Source: Deltaproteobacteria bacterium (GTDB lineage Bacteria > Myxococcota > JACPTQ01). From it: a stretch of 54,925 nucleotides of DNA. The notes under the pieces were generated by a model. It did no database searches, was not told the origin of the DNA, and saw only the letters and a list, made by a program, of their open reading frames with translations. The DNA lies in assembly GCA_016192705.1 (NCBI GenBank), contig JACPTQ010000040.1, positions 1 to 54,925 of the forward strand, written 5' to 3'. Positions 32,536 through 40,877 of the stretch are shown piece by piece. The position numbers and the translations under genes are program-made. Position 1 is the first letter of the stretch; the number at the start of each line of letters is the position of its first letter.

Positions 32536-33801
32536 TTAATCTTTCGCGGGCTCTTCTTTCTCTTCCTTTTTTTCGACTTTGCGGATCCCGGTGATCTCCT
32601 CGCGTTCGACCAGCATCAACCGAGGTTTTCCGCTTCCAATCGTCAGCGCCGAAAACTTCTCGCGCAAAATTTTCCCGACGGCCGGCGCGTAGATGATTCG
32701 CTCCTCGTCCGTCCCACGCGCGATGCGCACCTCGATGCAACCGCGGTAAATGCCCATCTCGGTCGCCGTCTCGATGTTGATGCGCGAAATCTTGACCTCC
32801 GCGTCCCCCTCAGTCCAATGCGTGCCCACGCGAATCGGGTCGTGCAAAAAATCACTCGATTTCACGGTCTGTAGTCGCTCGGTCCCGCTCCCCTTGCGGA
32901 ACTTCAAGTGAATGCTCTCGCCCGTCCGCGACGCCGCCTCGACCTCTTGATCCTCGGTCGCCTGCGTGTCGGTCACCCGGTACGACCAAATGCGCCCAAC
33001 GACAAGCCCCGCATAGCCGTCGCCCTTTGCGGCCTTGATCGCTGGGAACGTCTTGTACGCGCCCTTTTCCATCTCCTGCTCCACTTCGGGCAGCCGCTTC
33101 AATCCTTTCGCAAACGCCTTCACCCACCCCTTAACCCACGAACTCGGGTAACGCCGCGTAATGCGCGCAATCTCACGGACGACGCGCCCCTCAAGACTCT
33201 GATTTACAAGCGCAGCGATCTGCTCCGACGATTCGTTGGCCGCCGAAGGACCGGCCAAAACACCCATGAGACGCGTCTTTGCGCGCTCACACGACTCGCC
33301 CGCCTGTACCGGGCGCTCTCCTTCGGTCAGCACCGCGAGAAGCGCCGCACGCGCCGCCTTGCACCGCACGTCGTCGTCCATCGATTCGAGCGCACCGAAA
33401 ATGTCGAGCACGCGCCCGAGCAAAAGAAGGCGCGCAACGCCAGCGAGGTCGGTCGCGTCGCGGCTCTCGAGGGCCTTAACCGCCGACTCGATGTAATCGA
33501 GGTTCGCCGTCACCGCCCGCTTGAGGAGCCGCTCCATAATCCGATACGGCGCCTCGCGTTTTCGCCCCATCGCTCGCGCCGCCTGCGACGCGGACTTCGT
33601 GAGCGTCGAAAGTTGCGCCGTGAGTCGCGCCCACCACTTCTCGCCCTCGGCAGACCGAAGAATCGCGCTCTCGATCGCCGTGAGCAGCGACTCAACCGCC
33701 GCGGGCTTTGAACCCGCCTCACCGCGCGCGACACCCGCCCCCGCAACCGTTGCGACGAATAAAGCCACCCCCCCACACGACGCCCAAAGAGTTTTTTTCA
33801 C
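32536..33801 (-). CDS. Exported helical protein of unknown function, coupled to the GspE_N-REC-TPR gene
   Basis: 421 aa from GTG 33801; the GTG overlaps the TGA of the upstream gene (GTGA) and has GAGGAAC seven bases before it. Signal peptide VKKTLWASCGGVALFVATVAGAGVARG with cleavage near residue 30. Residues about 35-250 are helix rich; about 280-405 are beta rich, including a WSYRVTDTQATED segment and TRVGTHWTEGDAEVKISRINIETATEMG-like strands. The end is a Glu/Lys-rich tail. No family recognised. The tight coupling suggests a joint function with the upstream regulator, possibly an envelope assembly factor. Confidence 0.68.
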   Translation of the reverse strand: MKKTLWASCGGVALFVATVAGAGVARGEAGSKPAAVESLLTAIESAILRSAEGEKWWARLTAQLSTLTKSASQAARAMGRKREAPYRIMERLLKRAVTANLDYIESAVKALESRDATDLAGVARLLLLGRVLDIFGALESMDDDVRCKAARAALLAVLTEGERPVQAGESCERAKTRLMGVLAGPSAANESSEQIAALVNQSLEGRVVREIARITRRYPSSWVKGWVKAFAKGLKRLPEVEQEMEKGAYKTFPAIKAAKGDGYAGLVVGRIWSYRVTDTQATEDQEVEAASRTGESIHLKFRKGSGTERLQTVKSSDFLHDPIRVGTHWTEGDAEVKISRINIETATEMGIYRGCIEVRIARGTDEERIIYAPAVGKILREKFSALTIGSGKPRLMLVEREEITGIRKVEKKEEKEEPAKD

Positions 33802-35213
33802 GTGATGTTCCTCAAATGTTGATCGATTTCTGAAATGAGACTCGGATCGGGACAACTCGCCTTCGCGCGCTCCCAAACCTCCGCAGCTTTCCGGCGAAAC
33901 CCCCGCTCTTGATAAAGAATCGCGAGCTCCTTGAGCGCTGCAAAAAGATTGGGCGCGAGCTCGACGGCTCGCTCGAACTCGTTCATCGCCTCGTAGGGCA
34001 ACCCACGCGCGAGTTTCACACGGCCCATAAGGAGTCGAAGCGGCGCAACAAACGGCTGCTCGCGAAGCGCGTCTCCGAGCCTCGCTTCCGCCTCATCAAA
34101 CTTTTCTGCGCCGACGAGCGCTTCCGCTTCTTCGACCGCGATCTGCGCGAGCGCCGGATCGCTGACCCTCGATTGACCGCCGGATCGGGACAGCAGATCC
34201 TCGGCGAGCCGATAGAGTTGATTGATGTCGAACGGTTTCTCGACAAACGCATCCGCACGATAAACGTTAAGAATATCCTCGCGAAACCGCCAACCGCGAT
34301 ACACCGCAGACATCATGATGACGGGAATCGATTGAAACCGGCTGCTTGATTTCACCTGCCGGCAGATCTCAAAGCCGTGGACCTCAGGCAACATCGCGTC
34401 GAGCAAAATAAGATCGGGGAGCGTGTTTCGAATCGCCTCAAGCGCGTGCGAACCCGTGCCGGCGAGCGTTATCTCGGCCTTAAGAGGGCGCAGCAGTCGC
34501 TCGCAAAGCTTAAGCAGCTCGGGATCATCATCAACGATGAGCACCCGTTTGCCACCCGTCGAACCGCTCACGGCCCCCGTGGCGGCGCCGGGCACAGGCG
34601 CCAACTGAGCGGTCACGGCGCTTGCCCCCACCGCTTCGCGCAACGCGGCCGGGACTTGCGGAAGATCGTCGCTCGTCACAACCGAAGCGAACCCGTTCTC
34701 GACATCCTGCGTGAGATCCGCTTCTTCGCCGAGATAAAGATCCTGGGCGCCGGCCCGCGCAAATGTGTAACACCGCTCAATCGTCTCGCGCAGCGCAATC
34801 TCAAGCGCCACATGGGGGATAACCCGTTTCCCCGTACGAAACGCAATTTCGTCGACCGTGTCGCGACGGTGCGGCTCCGCGAGCGCCACCAAAAGGCGAT
34901 CCGATTCCGATGCAATGGGAAGCGCGAGAACTTTGACCGCAATTTCATAAGGTATCGCCCCGAGCAGCGGAATCTTCACGACCGAGCGCGACAAATCGAT
35001 CGCCGGATAACCCAGTTGCCGCGACAGATGCACGAGCAACGCACGCTGCGGTTGAAACCCGAGCGCGAAGCAGTGAGACGCGAGGCGGCCGCCAAATCGG
35101 CGTTGGCGATCAAGCGCGCGGTTTAATTGGTCTTGGGATACCGTACCGGAACCGACGAGCATCTCACCGAGGAGACGAGAGCCCCCGTCCTTTCCGCGCG
35201 AAACACCAGCCAT
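33798..35213 (-). CDS. GspE_N-receiver-TPR regulatory protein
   Basis: 471 aa, cytoplasmic. Residues about 12-150 match the N-terminal domain of type II secretion/pilus ATPases (GspE_N/MshEN): LLGEMLVGSGTVSQDQLNRALDRQ and LGYPAIDLSR. MshEN domains can bind cyclic di-GMP. A receiver domain follows (about 222-345), with acidic residues 228-230, phospho-acceptor Asp272 (LILLDAMLPEVHG) and VEKPFD. The C terminus (about 365-465) is tetratricopeptide-like (FDEAEARLGDALREQP, AMNEFERAVELAPN). No ATPase or output DNA-binding domain. ATG 35213 lies 8 nt after a -10 box and is probably leaderless. Likely a regulator of pilus, secretion or motility machinery. Confidence 0.83.
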   Translation of the reverse strand: MAGVSRGKDGGSRLLGEMLVGSGTVSQDQLNRALDRQRRFGGRLASHCFALGFQPQRALLVHLSRQLGYPAIDLSRSVVKIPLLGAIPYEIAVKVLALPIASESDRLLVALAEPHRRDTVDEIAFRTGKRVIPHVALEIALRETIERCYTFARAGAQDLYLGEEADLTQDVENGFASVVTSDDLPQVPAALREAVGASAVTAQLAPVPGAATGAVSGSTGGKRVLIVDDDPELLKLCERLLRPLKAEITLAGTGSHALEAIRNTLPDLILLDAMLPEVHGFEICRQVKSSSRFQSIPVIMMSAVYRGWRFREDILNVYRADAFVEKPFDINQLYRLAEDLLSRSGGQSRVSDPALAQIAVEEAEALVGAEKFDEAEARLGDALREQPFVAPLRLLMGRVKLARGLPYEAMNEFERAVELAPNLFAALKELAILYQERGFRRKAAEVWERAKASCPDPSLISEIDQHLRNIT

Positions 35214-35221
35214 CTCTCTGA

Positions 35222-35250
35222 ACGATAACGATGGGCCGCCTCACCGTCAA
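35222..35250 (-). promoter_or_regulatory. Predicted leaderless promoter of the GspE_N-REC-TPR gene
   Basis: On the minus strand TTGACG (35250-35245), 17-nt spacer, TATCGT (35227-35222), then 8 nt to ATG 35213. Back to back with the promoter at 35302-35330. Confidence 0.55.
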
Positions 35251-35301
35251 CCAGTCGGGCGTTGTGCTTGGGCGGTCCACAATCCCTGCCGATAAGCCCT
35301 T

Positions 35302-35330
35302 TTGACTTCAACGGAATGACCGAATAGCTT
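35302..35330 (+). promoter_or_regulatory. Predicted leaderless promoter of the uracil-DNA glycosylase gene
   Basis: TTGACT (35302-35307), 17-nt spacer, TAGCTT (35325-35330), then 7 nt to ATG 35338. No Shine-Dalgarno sequence is present. Confidence 0.5.
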
Positions 35331-35337
35331 CGGCTCG

Positions 35338-36063
35338 ATGCCGGATCCGAAAGCCGAGGTGCTGCGCGTCGCAAGTGCCGTCCGCGATCTCCTGGAGGAG
35401 GAGACGTGGCTGCACGCGGTCGGTGTGCCCGTGCGAATGGAGGTTGCATCCGCGTCCGCACCCGCGCCCGGTCCCGCTCCCGCGCCGGCCCGTTCCCATC
35501 CCCTCACACTCGCTGAAATCCGCGCCGATCTTGGTGATTGCACCCGATGCAAGCTTCACACAACGCGAACAAAACTCGTCTTCGGCGTTGGCAACCCAAA
35601 CGCGGAAATCATGTTCGTGGGCGAAGGACCTGGTCGCGATGAGGACCTTCAGGGCGAGCCGTTCGTTGGCGCCGCAGGACAACTTCTCACGAAAATCATT
35701 CAAGCGATGGGCTTCGAACGCCGCGACGTTTACATCGCAAACGTCGTCAAGTGTCGCCCGCCGCAAAACCGCGACCCCGAGCCCGACGAAACGGGGACCT
35801 GCGCGCCGTTCCTTTTCGCCCAAATCGCCGCCATCTCGCCGAAACTTATCGTCACTTTGGGCAAGTGGGCCGCCTGGACGCTGCTCGAAACTGAGACATC
35901 GATTTCGCGCCTCCGCGGCAAGGTGGCGCGCTTTCGCGAAATCCCGCTCGTGCCAACCTATCACCCGGCCTACTTGCTTCGAAACCCGAGCGCAAAAAAA
36001 CTTGTTTGGGACGATATGAAGGCCGCGCTCACGCTTTTGGGCCGTACGCCACCACGCCCATGA
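35338..36063 (+). CDS. Type-4 (family 4) uracil-DNA glycosylase, [4Fe-4S]
   Basis: 241 aa. Removes uracil from DNA for base-excision repair. The first 55 residues are a helix plus a Pro/Ala linker absent from minimal family members. The core has the family-4 motif GEGPGRDEDLQGEPFVG (95-111), four cluster cysteines at 68, 71, 139 and 155 (CTRC, KCRPPQNR, TCAPF), and the HPAYLLRN segment (209-216) of the second active-site motif. The next gene starts at its stop codon (ATGA, 36060-36063), so the pair is co-translated. The start is set by the promoter spacing. Confidence 0.9.
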   Translation: MPDPKAEVLRVASAVRDLLEEETWLHAVGVPVRMEVASASAPAPGPAPAPARSHPLTLAEIRADLGDCTRCKLHTTRTKLVFGVGNPNAEIMFVGEGPGRDEDLQGEPFVGAAGQLLTKIIQAMGFERRDVYIANVVKCRPPQNRDPEPDETGTCAPFLFAQIAAISPKLIVTLGKWAAWTLLETETSISRLRGKVARFREIPLVPTYHPAYLLRNPSAKKLVWDDMKAALTLLGRTPPRP

Positions 36064-36707
36064 TCGACGCCATTTCAAACGCGCTGGCTGAACCAAATCT
36101 CGTCTTTGGGCTTTACGTCGTTGGCACGCTCGCCATCCTTTATGAAGTCTTTAAGCCCGGCTCGATATTCCCGGGCGTTGCCGGCGGCGCCATGGTCGTC
36201 GGCGCCATTCTCGCCTCGCGCGCTCTCCCCGTTCGCCCCTTCACCGTCCTTGGAATCGCCCTCGGACTCGGCCTCGTCACCGCCGAAGTTTACGTTCGAT
36301 CCCGCGGGGTCCTCGCGCTCGTCGGATTCGTCGTTCTTCTTACCAGCGGACTCCACCTCATCAATCTCCATCTGAATCTGCACGGTGCATCAATCCCAGA
36401 GCCCGCGTCGCCTGTCGTTGTCCTCGTCGGCTCCCTCGTCGCGACGCTCGCAATCCTCATCGGCGGACGCCGCATTGTCGACCACGAATCATCCGCCGCG
36501 GGAACGCCCGTTCGAACCATTGGACGATCCGGCACGTGGCGAGGAAAGGGAATCGTCGCGCTCGACGACTCGATCTGGCGTGGCGAGGCGGCCAGCGCCA
36601 TCGCTCCCGGTTCGCCCGTCATCGTTACCGGCGCGCGCGGCTTCGTGCTCACCGTCACGGCACTCAACGGCACCAAACCTCAAGCCCAACCTTCCAGACA
36701 CTCGTAA
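36060..36707 (+). CDS. NfeD-like membrane protein
   Basis: 215 aa. The first 120 residues carry four hydrophobic helices (about 15-30, 37-56, 60-80, 88-105), and the C-terminal 65 residues (RTIGRSGTWRGKGIVALDDSIWRGEAAS region to VIVTGARGFVLTV) match the small OB-fold domain of NfeD proteins (usually placed next to stomatins; no stomatin gene lies in this window). The N-terminal ClpP-like serine protease part of long NfeD is absent, so this is the truncated NfeD1b type. Overlaps the glycosylase gene by 4 bp. Proposed role in membrane protein quality control. Confidence 0.72.
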   Translation: MIDAISNALAEPNLVFGLYVVGTLAILYEVFKPGSIFPGVAGGAMVVGAILASRALPVRPFTVLGIALGLGLVTAEVYVRSRGVLALVGFVVLLTSGLHLINLHLNLHGASIPEPASPVVVLVGSLVATLAILIGGRRIVDHESSAAGTPVRTIGRSGTWRGKGIVALDDSIWRGEAASAIAPGSPVIVTGARGFVLTVTALNGTKPQAQPSRHS

Positions 36708-36773
36708 CCGCCCGCCCTGGAATCTCGCACGAGACAATCAAAGCGGCTATGATTCGACCCACGGGATGATTCG

Positions 36774-37151
36774 ATGACATCCATCCGCACAATTCTCTTG
36801 GTTGATGACGACAGCCGACTGCGCGATCTGTACGGCGGCGTTCTTCGACGAGCAGGCTACACCGTTACCGACGCCGAAAATGGCGCACAGGCGATCGCGT
36901 GTCTTCGCGATTCAGGTTTCGACCTCGTTCTCATGGACGTCAATATGCCCGTTATGGATGGCCTTGATGCAACGCGCCACATTCGAAAAAACGCGCAAAC
37001 GCGCGCCACCACTGTTATTGCGCTCACGTCGAACGCGATGCCAGAGGAGGTGGCGAAGGGGCTCGACGCTGGGTGCGATGGCTATATCGTAAAGCCGCTT
37101 GACCCTGAGGAGCTCTTGCGCGAGCTCGACGCGATTCTGGTTACCGAATGA
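36774..37151 (+). CDS. Stand-alone CheY-like receiver protein
   Basis: 125 aa, a single receiver domain without output. Acidic triad DDD at 11-13, phospho-acceptor Asp55 (LVLMDVNMP), switch residue Thr in VIALTSNAM, and Lys in YIVKPLDPEE. Such proteins act by protein-protein contact, for example in chemotaxis or phosphorelays. A GGGA element about 7 nt upstream serves as the ribosome site. The closest kinase in the window is the soluble one at 44445-45278, but pairing is unproven. Confidence 0.9.
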   Translation: MTSIRTILLVDDDSRLRDLYGGVLRRAGYTVTDAENGAQAIACLRDSGFDLVLMDVNMPVMDGLDATRHIRKNAQTRATTVIALTSNAMPEEVAKGLDAGCDGYIVKPLDPEELLRELDAILVTE

Positions 37152-37178
37152 AGCCAAACGCTGCGAAGGCTGCGAACC

Positions 37179-40100
37179 GTGCGAATTGACACGCGGATCG
37201 AGGCGCCCTTTCTGCGGCCGCTGGCGCCTGCGGAACAAGAACAGCTCGCGAGACAAGGGTGCTCGGGCGCTCTCGACGAAATTCGCATCGCGCCCGCCGC
37301 AGAAGGTGCACTCAAACAAATCATCCGCACGAGTTTTCGCGGCGCAACGTGGATCTTGTCGCCCGACGTCGACCTTCGCGATTCCGACATCGACGCATCC
37401 ATGCTAAGCGCGGCGACGGTTTCGCGATCGCGCGTTGAGCGGAGCTTCCTCGGGAATCACATCGTCGTGGGCGCCTGGAGCGTCGTGCGCGACAGCGTGC
37501 TCGCGCCGTTCCACCGACGCACGCAATTGCCAGGAGGCGCAACGCGCGTGGATCTGTTTGGCGTTACCGTTGAACAGTCGCATGTCTCGACGAGTGTCAT
37601 TTGGGGCGGAACGGACGTTGGACCGTTCGCTTCGGTCCGTCCGAATTCCATCGTTGGACCGTTTGTCCATGTGGGAACGGGCAGCGAAATCAAATCGTCG
37701 TGGCTCATCGGCGGAAGCCCGCTCCACCGCGTGGAGGTGCCGCATCGCAGCTACATCGGCGACGCGCGCATCCGGGCCATTCGCCTGGCGCCGCGATCGA
37801 TTGGTGAAGCTCCCGACGGCAACGCGACGGACGTCCCATGGGGGAGCCCCGCGTGGACAGAGCGTTGGGAACAGGCCCTTCGCGCGATCCGGCGCGGCGT
37901 TTGGCTCGACGCAACTCCGATCGGAATCGACGGTGGCGTCCAACCACGAACGTTGGCGCGGTTTCGACTTGACGGCCGCGCAATACAAGTTGAGATCGAG
38001 TCGGTCAACCTCGGCGCGCTGTTCACGACCAGCAATTTCGACCCGCGCGCCGGTGGCCTCAAGATGCCGACGGAGATCGGCGGCGGCGCGAAGATCGGCG
38101 TACTCACCTGGGCCCAAGCTCCATGTGTGATCGGCGAGGGCGCGCTGATCGCCAGCGGTTCAAAGGCGTTTCTTGATGTTGTGTCCAACGACAGCCTCGC
38201 GTTTGGCGGTGTTGGCGAACATCTTGTTAAGGAAGGTTACTTCTCCGAGACCGCGGTCCACTTGGGCGCCGGCGTTGAAACGGGCGTCAAAATCGCACTC
38301 GGCTACATGGCGGGCATCGACGCCGGGATTCGAGTCGCGAGTCAAGCCGCGGCGGCCTCCCACGGGATTGAACGCGTCGCGTGGATCGCCGAAGCCGACA
38401 CTCTGCTCGCGGCGCGCGAAGAAGCCCTCAAATGGCTCGGGCTGTTTCGAAAGGCAATCGGGCGCTCGCTTGATTGGTGGACGCGCGACAATAGGCCGGA
38501 TGCGATGGCGCGGCGAACCGACCACCAGCGCGCACTTGACCGCTTTGGGACGAGCTCACCGGCGCCCACGATCGAGTGCCGAGAGACCGACGCGACCGAC
38601 CTCGCGGAAGCCCTATCGATTGCAGCGGGCGCCTCGAATCCGTCGGCGTTCAGCAACATCGTTCACGACGACTTGGGCGTGACGTGGGACGACGTCGCGC
38701 GCGCAGCGGCGATCGCCGAATCGATCGCGCGCGAGTTGAGCGGACCGCGAGAGGCCGGGGCCCACGCGCGTGACGACCGAGCAAACATCCGCGCGGGAAC
38801 CGCACACGGCGCACCGACGCCACGGATGTTCGGAACCTCCGGTGTCCGCGGCGTTTACCGCGAATCTTCACGCGCGCCGCTTGCCGACTACACCACCTCG
38901 CAAATTGTGACGCCCGGGTTGAGCGCGCTTCTCGGTCGCGCCTTCGCCCGCGTGCTCTTGAAACGTGGCGAAGGAAACCTGGTCACGGTCGTTCACGACG
39001 TACGCCCCTCGAGCCTCCCGCTCGCAGCGGCTGTCGTCGAAGGACTCGTTCTGGAAGACGCGCGTGTCGAGTGGGGCGGGACTCAGACCACACCGACCGC
39101 AGCGCATCTCCGAGATCGCGCGGTGGTTGTCATCACCGCCTCGCATAATCCACCTTCCGAAAACGGCCTCAAGTTTTTCTCACGCGGTCGGCCCATCGAC
39201 GCGTCGTTTGAAGACGAGATCCAGCGAATGGCCGCGGACTTTTCCCAGGCACCAGTGTCGGGCACCCGCGGCGCACCTCGATCACCGCAAATCAAAAACA
39301 TCAGCGATGCGATCCGCGCAGCGCGGCGTGCGGATCTTCTGCGCGACGTCCACTCGCTCCGGCTCAACGAAGCGTTGTCGGGCAGACTGGTGGTCCTCGA
39401 TCTCGCGCACGGGGCCGCAGCGACGTTTCTCGGCGGAGGAGGCACGTCGTCGGTCGTGTCACCTGGACTCGAAGCCGTCCTCGCAACGGGCGCCGTGGTG
39501 ATCGGCTTTGCGTCCGAACAAGACCCGCCCATGGTCAACGTTGCGGTGGGTGCGGCGTATCCGTACGGCGAATGTCGAACGCCCGCTACGCCAGAATCCG
39601 CGTCGGGACTGGCCATCCGCCCCGGTCCCGGCGAGATCGCGGCGTTTGCGCGCGGTGCCCATGGGTATGGACGCGGCGAGGCGGGATCAGACGAAAACGG
39701 AACGTGGCGCCCACACCGAACTCCAGCCCGCGACGCACCGGAGCGCTCGATCTACTTGCCGGTTGGCACGACGCTCCCATCGAAAGCGCTCGCCGCGCAC
39801 GTCACGCGATTTTCGGGTGGTCTGAGCGGACTCATCGCCTTCGATCGGAATCCCGCGCTCCGTGCGGAGGTCGAAAAATGGCTTGTGACCTTGGGAACAC
39901 CGATCATCGCCGCAGCGGTCGACTGCGATGCCGACCGCCTGCTCGTCACCGACGGAGATCTCGCCGCGCGCGACCCAGGATTCCTCGATGGTGACCGACT
40001 CTTGGCGACCCTTGCCGCGGAGACGGAGAACGTCGCAGAAGTTGTCGTTACGTGTGAATCCGGAATCGGTGTTTCTGCGTTGGCCGCCGAACGTGCGTAT

Positions 40101-40877
40101 CCTTTTGTTCGAACAACGGTTGGCGACCGCGCCGTTGGCATGGCGCTCCTTCGACCAGGTGCGGCCAACAGGATTCAACCCGGTTCTGTCGCGCTCGGGG
40201 CCGAGCCCTCGGGGCATATCCTCATCGCCGAGCTGGACGACGAGCACGACGGCGTACCGCGCATCGTCGATGATCCGTTTTCAGTTTTTTTGCGACTCCT
40301 CGCCATTATGCAGCGACGTGGGAAAAACCTCGCGGCGATTGCGCAAGAGACGTGCGCCGCGTTGGAGCTCGACGTGGTCGTTCGAAAACCCGAGGCCTGG
40401 GGAATTACGCTCGACGATAAGCGGCGCTTAACGCTCGGTGACTGGCAGCCCAACCGCTCGGTTCGCCTGAGCGATTACGCCCGCGCGCACATCGATTTCG
40501 TCGCGGGCCGCTTCGCCGCGATCGCCTGCGACGTTGGCCTGGTCGAACGCCCGCCCAAAATAAAAGTCCCCAACACCGCGCGCTCCGATGAGAAGACCAT
40601 CCTCGGTGGAGCGGGCGACTTGACGATCGCACTCTTGGCGTCGTCCGAGGCACACCGCGGAGCCGAGGATATCGTGATAGCGGTAACGCGAAACTCCACA
40701 GTCATATTTGAAGCGGTGTCCCGCAACTCCGGTACAAGCCCAAAAAACTCGTGCTACTGGAAGGCCAACCTTGGCGACACGAACGTTCCAACGTCAACGC
40801 TGAAATCGATCTTGGAAAAGGCAGCGGCCGACCGCGCCGACTTCACGCTCAAGTGGCTCAAAAAAAACCGCTCGTGA
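37179..40877 (+). CDS. Fusion protein: left-handed beta-helix (DUF4954-like) plus phosphohexomutase
   Basis: 1232 aa. Residues about 1-55 and 60-330 resemble the hexapeptide left-handed beta-helix family: the LAPAEQEQLARQGCSGALDEI start is DUF4954-like, then irregular hexad repeats (VVGAWSVVRDSVLAP, TDVGPFASVRPNSIVGPFVHVGTGSEI). After a helical linker (about 400-540) comes a complete alpha-D-phosphohexomutase (PGM/PMM/GlmM type): FGTSGVRGVY near 550, catalytic-serine loop TASHNPPSENGLKFF near 654, metal loop DCDADRLL near 914, sugar-recognition loop GAEPSGH near 1007. The Ser-to-metal-loop distance (about 260) is about 120 longer than usual. GTG start. It probably interconverts a hexose or hexosamine phosphate; the helix may bind or acylate product. 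Confidence 0.82.
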   Translation: MRIDTRIEAPFLRPLAPAEQEQLARQGCSGALDEIRIAPAAEGALKQIIRTSFRGATWILSPDVDLRDSDIDASMLSAATVSRSRVERSFLGNHIVVGAWSVVRDSVLAPFHRRTQLPGGATRVDLFGVTVEQSHVSTSVIWGGTDVGPFASVRPNSIVGPFVHVGTGSEIKSSWLIGGSPLHRVEVPHRSYIGDARIRAIRLAPRSIGEAPDGNATDVPWGSPAWTERWEQALRAIRRGVWLDATPIGIDGGVQPRTLARFRLDGRAIQVEIESVNLGALFTTSNFDPRAGGLKMPTEIGGGAKIGVLTWAQAPCVIGEGALIASGSKAFLDVVSNDSLAFGGVGEHLVKEGYFSETAVHLGAGVETGVKIALGYMAGIDAGIRVASQAAAASHGIERVAWIAEADTLLAAREEALKWLGLFRKAIGRSLDWWTRDNRPDAMARRTDHQRALDRFGTSSPAPTIECRETDATDLAEALSIAAGASNPSAFSNIVHDDLGVTWDDVARAAAIAESIARELSGPREAGAHARDDRANIRAGTAHGAPTPRMFGTSGVRGVYRESSRAPLADYTTSQIVTPGLSALLGRAFARVLLKRGEGNLVTVVHDVRPSSLPLAAAVVEGLVLEDARVEWGGTQTTPTAAHLRDRAVVVITASHNPPSENGLKFFSRGRPIDASFEDEIQRMAADFSQAPVSGTRGAPRSPQIKNISDAIRAARRADLLRDVHSLRLNEALSGRLVVLDLAHGAAATFLGGGGTSSVVSPGLEAVLATGAVVIGFASEQDPPMVNVAVGAAYPYGECRTPATPESASGLAIRPGPGEIAAFARGAHGYGRGEAGSDENGTWRPHRTPARDAPERSIYLPVGTTLPSKALAAHVTRFSGGLSGLIAFDRNPALRAEVEKWLVTLGTPIIAAAVDCDADRLLVTDGDLAARDPGFLDGDRLLATLAAETENVAEVVVTCESGIGVSALAAERAYPFVRTTVGDRAVGMALLRPGAANRIQPGSVALGAEPSGHILIAELDDEHDGVPRIVDDPFSVFLRLLAIMQRRGKNLAAIAQETCAALELDVVVRKPEAWGITLDDKRRLTLGDWQPNRSVRLSDYARAHIDFVAGRFAAIACDVGLVERPPKIKVPNTARSDEKTILGGAGDLTIALLASSEAHRGAEDIVIAVTRNSTVIFEAVSRNSGTSPKNSCYWKANLGDTNVPTSTLKSILEKAAADRADFTLKWLKKNRS

